The translations under genes were made by a program, and so were the position numbers. A DNA stretch of 26,880 bases from Auxenochlorella pyrenoidosa (Eukaryota; Chlorophyta; Trebouxiophyceae; Chlorellales; Chlorellaceae), in assembly GCA_001430745.1 (NCBI GenBank), contig KQ482032.1, positions 1,225,611 to 1,252,490 on the forward strand. Direction: 5' to 3'. Shown here in pieces: positions 1 through 9,130 of the stretch. The notes beneath the pieces were generated by a model that saw nothing but the letters and a program-made list of their open reading frames with translations, was not told the DNA's origin and made no database searches. Position 1 is the stretch's first letter. Every line of letters begins with the position of its first letter.

Positions 1-1031
1 GCCCGCTGCTGGCCGCGCCGCGGCCGGCGCGCGCAGAGGGTCGCTGCGGCCGCGCCTGCTGCTGCTCTTCCTCCTCGTCCTCGCTGCTTTCCTCCTCGTC
101 CTCGCCACTGCAGACAGACGCATGGGCGGAGGTGGCGCGCATGGTGAAGACTGCAAAACAAGGCAGACAGCGCGGCGCTCTCCAAGCGCGGATGTGGCCT
201 CCTGCCCCCACCTGGGGGTGTCGCTGATTGAGATGGGCTCACTGCTGCCGCGCCTGCCGCCACGCCGCGCTGTCCCGCCCCTAGCCCTGCCGCTGCCGGC
301 CCCTCCGCCGCCGCCTCTTCGGTCACTGCTGGCGCCAGCTGCACCGGGCGGACCCGCAGCCCTGGGGTCCTCAAAAAACAGGTCGGCAGCCGCGGCGACG
401 CTGTTGCCCGCACGTTGCAGCAGCTGGCCCGCCTGCTGGCGCGTCACTGCGTCTCCCAGCAGGCTGCGCAGCTCCGTTCTGCAGCAGGCAGGTTGCGGGA
501 TGGGGGGTGGGGGTGGGGGGTGGGGGTGGGGGCAATGCCGGACACGTCGGCAGCCTGTGGCAGCAGGAGGGAGCAGTGCAGTATAGGAGAAGGCAGAATG
601 ACCGGCCAGAACACATGCTTGACCGTTCAGAGACTTCCCCCTTCAGGGTGCAATTTCATGTGGCATGAATGGGCGCTGTGGCCTGGAAGGCTGCCCAGCG
701 GGAGCGGCAGCTGGCATGAGCACGGCGCACAGCACCTGGGCGACTGTGGGGCAGCCTGGGTGGCCCCCGGGTTGGCAAAATGCAGAGCTATGGCCCCATC
801 CAGGTCGCCGCCAGTCTCATTAAGTAGTTGGCGCGCCCGCTGCTCCGAGCATGCAAGGATGTCCTGAAGCTGGCGAACCCCGGACCTGCAGGGCGGGGCA
901 GGCACGGCGGCAGTGGCGGCGGCAGCAGCGGTAGCACGACAGCAGGGCCTTTCCCGCTACGTCAACGAGTCGGCAACACGTTTGCTGATTCATGACACTG
1001 TGCGCCACCCGCAGGCACCAGTAACTCACAT
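1..1031 (-). CDS. Tandem UBA-like domain protein, N-terminal part (gene runs off left edge)
   Basis: Four coding exons fit in phase: the bases AT at 1031-1030, then 885-736, 478-212 and 107-1, with GT-AG introns at 886-1029, 479-735 and 108-211. They give about 175 residues beginning MSGVRQLQDILACSEQ. Residues about 3-40 and 51-90 are two helical UBA-like domains; the second begins ELRSLLGDAVTRQQAGQLL and ends DLFFEDP. A Gly/Arg-rich linker and then EPISISDTPSGEDEEESSED follow: a hydrophobic core with an acidic flank, the form of a SUMO-interacting motif. UBA domains usually bind ubiquitin. Family not identified; an N-terminal UBA-like domain also occurs in plant RAD5-type SNF2 proteins, so that is one candidate, but no ATPase part is visible here. 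The start codon is split by the first intron. The gene follows the SET gene in the same orientation. Confidence 0.68.
502..532 (+). repeat. G-rich tract in a UBA-gene intron
   Basis: About thirty bases of plus-strand G runs (five to six G each) separated by single T. On the coding (minus) strand this is a long C/T tract just upstream of the acceptor at 479-480, so it can serve as the polypyrimidine tract. The plus strand has enough G runs for a G-quadruplex, which is inference. Confidence 0.6.
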
Positions 1032-1414
1032 GTTTTTGATGAGGCCACCGCCCAGCGGGGAAGGCCCGCGGGAGCGCCCGGAGGCTCGGTGTCGGATGAG
1101 AGTAGGTTTGAACTGAGTGGGAAATGGAGCCGTGAACGCATGGATGCATCTTTGAAGGGAGGGTGCCGTGCTCGCTGGCGGCCATGCTCAGCTACTGCCA
1201 ATGCCACAGGCAACCAGTGTGAGACTGACTGGCATGCCACAACAGGCTCTTGAGTGCTGTGGGCATGCCAGCAATGCATACTGCCTCCTGCTTCCAGGCG
1301 TGCCGGCCTGCCTACACAAACGCCGCCCATGAACAACTGTTGCATTGCGCTCGATTCTCGGAGGGCCTGCGGCGTCGTCTGCACTCTGCGCTCATGCGTG
1401 GAGAGCACATAAGC
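1032..1414 (-). other. UBA-gene 5' leader and SET-gene 3' flank
   Basis: This holds the 5' untranslated exon of the UBA gene, which ends at the donor AT|GTGAGT (1030/1029), and the 3' flank of the SET gene. Open frames here do not resemble a protein and have no domain. A minus-strand ATG at about 1185 (reading MAASEHGTLPSK) does not fit the phase of the downstream UBA exon, so it was not used as the start. Confidence 0.4.
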
Positions 1415-2850
1415 TTACACGTCCTCGTGCGGCATGAAGCCCAAGCATGCTGTGGTGCCGCACAGGCATGGACGCCCGCCAGGCCCAGCGTTGGGCGGTC
1501 CGTACTGCCAAGTCAGCTCCTCGCCCGCAGACACTGGCCGGTTGGTTGCAAAGAGCACCCGGGGCAGCAGCGAGCCTGTTCGCCTGCAAGGTGCAACCCG
1601 GGAGCGCAGTGTGTGGGTTGGTCTGTCAGAGGGAAATGACCCAAGGCGAGGTGCCAAGCGGAGCGCAAGCATGCTGCAGCCTGCCACATTTCGAGAGGTC
1701 GATAGGTCTCGCAGCCCTGCCTGTCCCAACCACCTGCCCAGGAGCAGCTTCAGGTTGCCGCCGTCGCAGCTGTGATTGAAAAAGCGCGCCAGATTTCCCT
1801 GCTTTGTTGCGTCAATGTTCAGCCTCATGGCAGCTGTACCGCTGGGCAGCCACTCACGCAGCACCTGGGGATAGCGGGCCAGCAATGGGCAAGGTTCATA
1901 AAGCACACAAAAGCAGCCGTAGGCAGGGCCAGAGCTGGCTTGACTCTGCTGTATGGATCTTACCAGTAAACGCATGCCAACTGTCAGGTTTCAGGGCAGG
2001 AAACAGCCCGCTCTTGGCTTTTCGCGCTGGGCGCTCTGCTCAGGCATGCAGCACCCACCAGCAGCGCATGGCCCCGGCCAGCTCCATCATATTCTGCCAG
2101 CCGCCTTTGCGCCTCAGCATTCGATATGTACTCCCCTGCGTACTGCGTTGCAATGGCAGCAGAGAGCATCCCAGATGGTAAACGTTAGACACAGAAAGCA
2201 GGGCTTGCGCACAAGGCAAGCAGCCAGGCAGGCATGCAGGCGGGCAAACGGGCAGGTGAGCGGTGCATAGCTGGGGCCTGTGTGCTGCGCACCTGGCACA
2301 CAATCAGCCCTGTGGGAAGCGGTTCGTCTGCATAGGCGCACCAGCCCTTGCCAGGCTGCTCGCAGAGGGTGACGATCTCGAGTGCTGCGGCGGCGGCGCT
2401 GTCAAAGCTGCAGGCGCACGCGCCAAAGCAGGCGCAGGCAGGGCCGCATGCTGTCAGCTCCAATTCTGCTGGTTCTCTGGGTGGCATTGCGATGAGGCGG
2501 CCCCGCTCGTTGGGTGCTAGGCAGGAAGAGGCGCAGGGGCAGGTGCCCCGCTCGCAGGTGCCGGCGGCGCAGCAGCAGCCAGCGTGCCCTGGCATGCCAT
2601 CATCGTCCGGCGTGCACTGCTCCGTCCATTCAAAGTCCTCGGGTCCTTGCCCGGCAGGGCAGGCTCGGCCTTCCGTGGGGCCGGGCCGCACTGTCGGCAT
2701 CGTTGGTTTTCAAGAGCTGGGGTGTCGGCGTGTGCTGGGGAGTCTAGTATACCGGTAGCGAACCTGGGAGATCGGACGTGGAGTCGGCACAACGAGTGGC
2801 ACGGCACCGCGCTGGCGGCGCTCGCCGCGACATGCCGCTCGCGCTAGCAT
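1415..2850 (-). CDS. Histone-lysine N-methyltransferase, pre-SET/SET/post-SET
   Basis: The last four exons are secure: about 2690-2293, 2142-2059, 1864-1734 and 1583-1415 (stop TAA), with matching phases. A Cys-rich pre-SET region comes first (clusters CCCAAGTCERGTCPC and ACGPACACFGACAC). The SET core follows: YAGEYISNAEAQ, then RFFNHSCDGGNL (the S-adenosylmethionine-binding NHSC motif), then AGEELTWQYG. A post-SET stretch RPCLCGTTACLG ends 15 residues before the stop. Pre-SET plus post-SET points to the SUV39/G9a class that methylates histone H3 Lys9 in the nucleus (family knowledge; substrate inferred). The 5' end is not solved: an ATG at 2850 and an acceptor near 2872 are possible, but the exon ending near 2764 does not join cleanly. 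Four ankyrin repeats lie 0.7 kb upstream on the same strand and may belong to this gene. Confidence 0.8.
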
Positions 2851-2872
2851 CTTGCCGAGCAGGCGGCCGGCC

Positions 2873-3532
2873 TGTAAAGAATCGAAGAGCGGTGCTGACA
2901 ATGCGCGGAGGGAACTTACTCTTGCCAATGATCAGCCTACCTGCCAAGCCAAGGCCAGTAATATTCCCGCCGCTCTCCCTTGAAAGCATGAAGATGAGCT
3001 CGAGCAGTCTTGGCTACACGGTCAGGTAGGCATCTTTACAAGCGGCTGCATGCCAATGCAGGGTGCATTGGCCAAAGGAGGTGTTGCTTAAGTGATGGAG
3101 TGGCAAGGGTGCCACTGCAATAATTCCTGAATAAATTGTTGGCAAGAGTTATGAGGCATGCCGGCACTCGCGAGCGGGGGTACTGGCGATGACCTACCAT
3201 CACCCCAGCATTGGCAAGTGAGAGTGTGGAAAGATCTGATGAGGGTGGTCAAACAGACGGTGTGGCCCAAGTTCTCAGTGCCGTTATCTGCACATGCCTG
3301 CCAAAACAGGGTGGAGAGCGCCCACATGGATGCAATTAGATTGGAAGTGGAGCGGTCAGGGTCATTCAGTGTGTGGGAGGGTGTGAATCATGCTGCAGAG
3401 TTCATAACTCTTATGAGGAGGAGGCAGTGTGATCTTGTTTTCAAAAGCACCAACTTACTAGTTGTAAAGGGTGGGCAGCGGTTGCAGGACTCTGCACACT
3501 GGCCCACGCACGGCCAGCATCGCAGCAAGCTG
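2873..3532. other. Gap between SET and ankyrin coding regions
   Basis: It has lower GC than its neighbours and no convincing exon on either strand. On the minus strand it contains a strong donor-like AGA|GTAAGT near 2914, an acceptor-like TTCTTTACAG ending near 2873, and a TGTAA at 3037-3033. TGTAA is the poly(A) signal common in green algae, so it may mark the end of a separate ankyrin gene; alternatively the stretch is a long intron. Confidence 0.35.
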
Positions 3533-4219
3533 TCAGGGTGGCACACGCAGCATGGCTCGCCGCACTTCTGGCGCTGCCACATCCAGGACGTTCTTGCCCT
3601 CCTTATTGCGAGCTTCCATAGGCGCTCCCGCCTGCACGAGCGCAACGGCGGCAGCCACCATGCCGCAGCGCGCGGCCCAATGCATCGGGGTGTCACCCGA
3701 TGATGTCCGGCTATCTGCGCATGCCCCAGCTGCCAGCAGGGTGCGTATGACGTTGACGCTGCCGCTGCGCGCGGCGTAGTGCAGCGGCCGCGCCCCGTGC
3801 CGGTCCCTGGCCTCCAGCTTGGCGCACGACTGCGCCAGCGCCTGCACCACGCCCACGTGGCCACCCGCCGCTGCCACATGAAGCGGCCGCAGCCACAAGT
3901 CTGCGGTCTTTAAATCGGGATCTGCCCCGCAGCGCAGCAGCGCCACCACAGTCGTGTAGTCGCCCTGCCGGGCAGCATGCAGGAGTGGCTTGTCCTGCAA
4001 AAGAGGTGCAGAGAGGAGGAATTTCTGTATCATCTGATCTGCATGCCACATGTACAACAGCCTCGTTATGCAGTCAGGCTTGAAATTGCAAGTTGGACGC
4101 TTGCTTCTGCCCTTGGTGCCGCAGGCGAGCATGCCGCTGCGCAGCGGCGTCTGCAGCGTCCAGGTGGCAGGCCCCCAATTATCGGCCAGGCGCTCACCGA
4201 CTGGTTCCGACGGCTATTC
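3533..4219 (-). CDS. Ankyrin-repeat protein (separate gene or 5' part of the SET gene)
   Basis: One open frame on the minus strand encodes four clear ankyrin repeats between about 3994 and 3560. Signature pieces are DKPLLHAARQGDYTTVVALL, RPLHVAAAGGHVGVVQAL, ARPLHYAARSGSVNVIRTLL and DTPMHWAARCGMVAAAVALV. The ATG at 4132 is one possible start, but the frame stays open to 4219 and reads sensibly there (VGERLADNWGPATWTLQTPL), so an upstream exon may exist. An acceptor-like TTTTGCAG precedes DKPLL, yet the frame also reads straight through it. The frame ends RAMLRVPP then TGA at 3534-3532; a GT just before it could instead be a donor leading towards the SET exons. Ankyrin repeats bind partner proteins; in animal G9a/GLP they read methylated H3K9. 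Confidence 0.65.
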
Positions 4220-4756
4220 TCCCCGCTTTCTATGCACATTTTAGTCGATGGCAGCACTCGTGTGAGCTTCAGAAACTCTATCATCGGTCCGAAGTGAGCC
4301 CGCAACCGCAGGAGGGCTTCAGAGCTACAAGGGGGCTGCTGTGTGGGCCAAAGTTGAAACATCGAGATAAACCGCTCCAGCCGATAATCCACAAGGTATT
4401 GGACTGGGGAGAAGTTGCGGGGCACGTGCCCTGGCCAACTTGGACATTGAATGCCTCCAAGCTTGCTATTGGTGTGAGCCACCTGGAAGCAAAGAGGCCC
4501 CTCCTGCAGCGCAAGAAAGAACATGCAGACCAAAATCGAAAATCCATCAGAGGCTGGCGGCGCTGCGCGCCATCCTCAGGTTCTGCCTGTTGGGTGGGGC
4601 ACATACCGGCCTGACCTAGGTGCTTCGACCTCCCGATTACCCTTCAGCTCTGCCAATACTAAGACAGAGGCCTTCTTGGGTTCCTGTCTCCATGGCAGAG
4701 CAGGGGGCCACAAGCGGGGAAGGTGCATCTTACACACGAAACGCAATACCATGTGC
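4220..4756. other. Golgin 3' flank and ankyrin-gene upstream region
   Basis: Convergence of the golgin 3' end and the 5' side of the ankyrin gene, both on the minus strand. A minus-strand frame at 4533-4230 (with VAHTNSKLGGIQCPSWPG) is open for about 100 codons, but it uses AT-ending codons unlike the neighbouring exons and matches no domain I know. It could be a poorly conserved exon of the ankyrin gene or chance. Confidence 0.35.
4730..4734 (-). terminator. Candidate poly(A) signal TGTAA of the golgin gene
   Basis: TGTAA on the minus strand lies 22 bases beyond the golgin stop codon. TGTAA is the usual poly(A) signal of green algae. The 3' untranslated region would be short, so another signal further left is possible. 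Confidence 0.35.
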
Positions 4757-7700
4757 TCAGCCAGCGCCTGCGGCGGCTGCGGGGTGCCCGCACCGCGAGA
4801 GCAGCGAGGCAAGCACGTACACAAGCAGGTGCAGGAGCGCGAGGTAGGCGCCCATGAGCTGGCGTCGATGGCGCAGCACCCAGCCCACTGCCACCGCCAC
4901 AGGCCGCTCTGTGCTGCCCTCCAGCTGAGCAGCCGGCATCGGCAGAACCACTGAGCCAGGAGGCCCGCCGATGCCGACCCGGCCGCCGGCGCTGGAGCCT
5001 CCGCCGGCCGGCCCAGCGGCGCTGCCGCCACGCGTCAGCATTGCCACCTGCCAGCTCAGCTCCCGGTTCTGCTTCTCCAGGGCCACCACCCGAGCCTGCT
5101 GCACCGCCAGGCCCGCCGCCAGCTGCTTCTCTGCATGTGCCGCAGCCTGGCGCAGCGACTCGACCTCCTCTGCCAGCGCCCCAGCAGTGCCTGCCCCTGC
5201 CGCTGCCAGCTCGCCGCCGCCGGCATTGCTGCCGCTATCTTGGACTGCATGGTTGGCTGGCAGGCCGCTGTCCTCGGCGTCTCGCGCCACCGCCGTGGCG
5301 GCGGCCTGCTGCGCGTGCTGCGCTGCTGCCTGCAGCTGCTGGCACTGCTGCCGCAGGGCCTCCACCTCTGCTGCCAGCGCCTGCGCCTGCTCTTCAGCGG
5401 CGTCTCTGCTGCCAGAGGCGGCCTCCAGCTGGCCCCGCAGGCTGGCTGCCTCTTGCTGTGCAGCCTGAAGGCCGGCAGCCAGCTGTTGTGCTTGCTCCAC
5501 AGCCTGTGCCAGCTCGGTTTGTGCCTTCTCGCAAGCCTGCTCGTGCCCCTGAGCCGCTTCCTGCGCCGCTGCCAGCTGCTGCTGCAGGGGTGCCACAGGC
5601 GCGGCCAGGGAAGCCTCTGCCTCTGCTGCCGCCGCTGCCAAGCGCTGCTCAGCGGCCTCCACCTCAGCGGCCAGCTGCTGCTGCGCCTGCCGCGCGCGGT
5701 CTGCATCGGCGGCTGCCTGCGCGGCGGCCGCCTCGGCTGCCTCCGCCCGCTGCAGCAGGCCCTCCTCCTTCCTGCTGAACGCCTGGCTGACCAGCGCAAA
5801 CTTCTGCCGCCGCTGCTCATCCTCGGCGCGGGCTCTGCAGGCCGGGCAGGGCAGGGCAGCAGCAGGAGGGAGACAAGTCTACCGAGAGGAGCAGGGACGA
5901 CGCGGCAGCTGAGCCAAGGATGCTTGACATCAGCAACGCGTTGCTGGGTGGGACCTGGCAGCCTGCGCCCGCCCTTGATGAAAACGTCCACACTCCCACC
6001 TGGCCGCCTCCTCCTCTGCAGCTGCCGCACGAGCCTCTGCCGCAGCGATGCGCTCCTCTGCAGCCGTCTCGCGCTGCTGCGCTGCCGCTAGGGCCGCCTC
6101 TGCTGCCTGCTCCTTGGCAGCGGCGTCGGCCAGCGCGGCCTCAGCCTGCTGCAGCTTCTCTTGCGCCGCCTGCAGCACCTCGTCGCTTGCTGCCTGCTGC
6201 TTGCTGCAGCACGGACACGTGGGGGCAAGAAACGGCGAATGGGAACGCACTAGTGTTCTGGCTGTGATCGATGCTATCCCTGCTGCCACGCAGTGAGAGA
6301 GGCTTGCTCCAACAGAAGAGGCTTGCTCCAACAGCACTGCCGCACTCACCTCTGGGCGGCCGCTTCCTCAGCTGCAGCGCGGGCCGTCGCAGCCGCCTCC
6401 TGCGCCGCCTGCAGCTCATGCCGCAGGTCCGCAGCGGCGCGCCCCGCGGCCTCCGCCTCTGCCACGGCCGCCCCCAGCTGATCCCGCAGCTCCTCCGCCT
6501 GCTGCTCTGCCAGCTCAGCACGCTGCCTGCCCTGCGCTGCCTCAGCCTCCAAGGCGTCCACCAGCGACAGCCGGCCCTCAGCCTCCGCCAGCCGCCGCCG
6601 CAGGGCGCCGCCCTCGGCCTCGGCTGCCTCGGCACGGCTGACAGCCGCCTCGCCCCGCTCCTCTGCCACCTGGATCTGTGGGAGGAAGGAGGGTGGAGGC
6701 AAGAAGGGGTGTTCAGAGGCTGCTTCAGGTGGTTTGAGGGATAAGCAGCGTGAGGCATCACGTGGCACACGCTGGGCAAGCTTGCGATGAGCTGTGGAAG
6801 CAAGGCCAGGGCGGGCCATGGGGTAACGCTCTCGGCTGCCTGCGATAAAGCAGCGGCAGCGGCAGGCAGCGCCCACCCGCAGAGCGGCCGTCTCCAGCGC
6901 CTCCTGCATCATGGCCACCTGCTCCTGCAAGTCCTCCACCTGCTGGCGCTGCTGCGCAGCCGCCACCGCCGCCGCCGCTGCCGCACCAGCATCCGCCTCG
7001 TCGCCGCTGCCCGCGGCCAGCTGCTCTTCGGCCTGGGCGATCCTCTGCTGCGCGGCCTCCAGCTGCGCCTTGATGTCTGCATTCGCTGCCTCCAGCTGCT
7101 CCCTAAAAGGTCCAGAGGAGGACTCGGCAGGGCTGTCAGATGCCGTGGCGGCGGCGGCGGCAGCAGCGGCGGCGGCAGCCTGCGCCCGCTCCTCTGCCTC
7201 TGCCAGCTGCCGCCGCAAGTCGACGGCGCCCTCCGCCTCAGCCGCTTGGGCTGCCTGGGCCGCCTGCAGCTCGTTGCGCAGCGCAGCGAGCTGCTCTGCC
7301 AGATCCTTTGCCTGCGCCTGCGCGGCGGCGAGCTCAGCAGCTGCAGCCCGCCGCACCTCCTCTTCTGCACCTGCCGCCGCTGCTGCCGGTTCCTCTGCTT
7401 CTGCCTGCTGTGCAACGAGCTGCTGCTTCAGCTGCTGCACCTCAGCGGCCAAGTCGGCAGCCTCCTGGCGCGCTGCATCCAGCGCTTCGCCTGGCGCCTC
7501 GCCTGGCGCCTGCAACCGCGCTGCCTCTGCCGCTTCCTTCTCCCGCACAGCCGCAAGCTCCTCCTGCAGCGCCGTCACCTGGGCAGCCAGCTGGGTGGCC
7601 TCCAGCCTTGCAGCGGCAAGCTCCTCACTCTGTGCCTCGCCGGCTGCCTGCTGTTGCTGCTGCGCTGCCTCAGCGTCTGCTTGCTGCTGTTCCTGCACCG

Positions 7701-8781
7701 AGGCAAGCTGCTCCTGCAGCGCCGCCACCTGTTCTGCCAGCTGAGCAGCCTCTGCACGCGCAGCAGCCAGCTCGTCATGCTCCAAGGGTGAGGCTGCATC
7801 TGCTGCCGAAGCCTCAGCGGCGAGAGCCTCCCGCTGCCGCTCTGCAGCGTCCCTGGCAGCCTCTACCGCCGCCGCCTCGGCCTGCAGCTCCTGCTGGCGC
7901 TGCAGCGCGGCATCTAGCTGCCGCTGCGCCTCGGCCAGCGTCGCCTCACGCGCCGCTGCCTCCTGCCTTGCCGCTGCTAGCGCCTCAGCTGCTGCCTCGA
8001 GCTGCTCGTCTTTGGCGGCAGCCGCGGCCTCCATCGCGGCAGCGGCGGCGGCAGCGGTGTCGGCCTGGGCATGCAGCTGGTCAATGTCCTCGGCGGCAGA
8101 GGCGGAGGCTGCCTCCTGCGCTGCCTCCAGCGCGCCAGTGAGCTCTGCTACGCGCGCCTCCAGCTCGGCCTGGCGCTGCTTGAACAGGTTGTACTGCTTC
8201 TTGCCCTTCTCCACCGCCTGCGAGGGCAGCGGGACAAGAGTGCATGCATGAGAGTAAGAAGGCAGTAGCAAGGGGCAGGGGGGTTGGGGGGGTCCTGTTC
8301 CTCGCAGGAGCGTGAGCTGGAGTGCAGCAGCTGAGCAGTGGGGAGGATACCCGCGGCGGCACACAGCCGTGCCCAAGCAATGCAGCCCATGCAGCACCCA
8401 CCTTGGCCAGCTGCGCCTGCAGCTCTTGCACTGCTTCGCCATTGGCTGCCGGTCCATCGACAGGCTGCTGTGCATCAACCGTGCCCGCTGCCTGCTGCTG
8501 CTCTAGCTCTGCAAGGCGCGCCTCAAGCTCCGCCTGCCGCTGCTTTGCCCGCACAAGCTCCGAATACTGGGCCTTGCCCTTGGCCACGGCCTGCAGAGCA
8601 CACAAACATAAGCGTGCAACACCAGGGCCTCTGAGTTACTTCCTGCACAGAGAACACTAGTTTTCGCAAGCCAGGCACAACCGCGAGGCGCAGCACCGCC
8701 GCCAGGGCCAGGGTTGTTTTGCACCTACGTGCGCACCTTTGCCAACTTCTGCTTGTATTCTTCAAGCTCTTCCCCGGCCAT
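4757..8781 (-). CDS. Tail-anchored Golgi coiled-coil protein (golgin-84/CASP class)
   Basis: Six exons (8781-8737, 8590-8402, 8217-6877, 6675-6350, 6203-6000, 5834-4757) join in phase to exactly 1060 residues plus stop. Almost the whole chain is an Ala/Glu/Gln-rich coiled coil in heptads. Near the C-terminus come LEKQNRELSWQVAMLTRGG (residues 954-972), a Gly-rich spacer, basic RHRRQ, and one membrane segment at about 1028-1047 (MGAYLALLHLLVYVLASLL) with a 13-residue lumenal tail. A Tyr and a His inside the membrane segment (here Y1032 and H1037) are the known shared mark of CASP, giantin and golgin-84. Role by family: a tether on the Golgi membrane that captures vesicles; the long N-terminal part faces the cytosol. 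Exons 1-3 repeat a module: a boundary ending LAK, then AV-K-GK-QY...RQAELEAR-AEL. Which golgin it is cannot be settled from the low-complexity coil. A shared promoter with the dioxygenase is likely. Confidence 0.88.
6298..6334. repeat. Tandem duplication, 19-base period, in a golgin intron
   Basis: The unit agaggcttgctccaacag occurs twice at a 19-base spacing inside golgin intron 4 (6204-6349). It lies about 15 bases inside the donor site at 6349. No function is evident; probably a slippage duplication. Confidence 0.7.
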
Positions 8782-9130
8782 GGCGTGCAAGGGGGGCAGC
8801 GGCCCGGCCTGAGCAAGGGAGTTGGCCGGCAACCGCTCTCGCGATCCAGGCAGGCCGTGCCTCGTCTCGGTATGATGTAGTGCGATCCGTGGTGTCTGTC
8901 AGAGACGGTGTGAGCAACTCGAAGGTTGCCTGCTGAGCCCGTGCTGCGCCTGGCCTCCTTTGTTGCCCTTTCGACGGTCTTTGGGTGCCGATCACATGGC
9001 ACAGTCTGCCACTTGATGCTGGCGCCCCACGGAGACGCAAGAGTTGCAACAGTTTTCAAGCAGACCAGCTGCCCGCTTAAAGGTTCCTCTGGCGCCCCGG
9101 CAGTCGGCTACACAGATCTTGCAACGCCCC
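8782..9130. promoter_or_regulatory. Divergent promoter region, golgin / 2OG dioxygenase
   Basis: This 349-base interval separates the golgin ATG (8781, minus) from the dioxygenase ATG (9131, plus). It must hold both transcription starts and 5' leaders. No TATA box or known element could be assigned. It contains no convincing exon. Confidence 0.5.

Noticed and set aside
122..586. Plus-strand 154-codon frame at the left edge
   Set aside because: It is Pro/Ala-rich with no domain and lies antisense to well-phased UBA exons.
1415..1419. TGTAA on the minus strand as SET-gene poly(A) signal
   Set aside because: It overlaps the stop codon itself (GTGTAA), leaving no 3' untranslated region; probably chance.
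3158..3703. Plus-strand 181-codon frame
   Set aside because: It runs antisense into the ankyrin repeats, has no recognisable domain, and ends in sequence explained by the minus strand.
6787..7791. Long plus-strand open frames opposite the golgin exons (about 280-335 codons, Ala/Ser/Cys- or Leu/Arg-rich)
   Set aside because: They mirror the repetitive GC-rich coding strand. The minus strand gives a phase-consistent 1060-residue protein with a membrane anchor, so these are shadows.
4757..8781. Golgin as a myosin/kinesin tail or bacterial-type SMC protein
   Set aside because: No motor or ATPase motif is present, and the C-terminal membrane segment with Tyr and His fits golgins.
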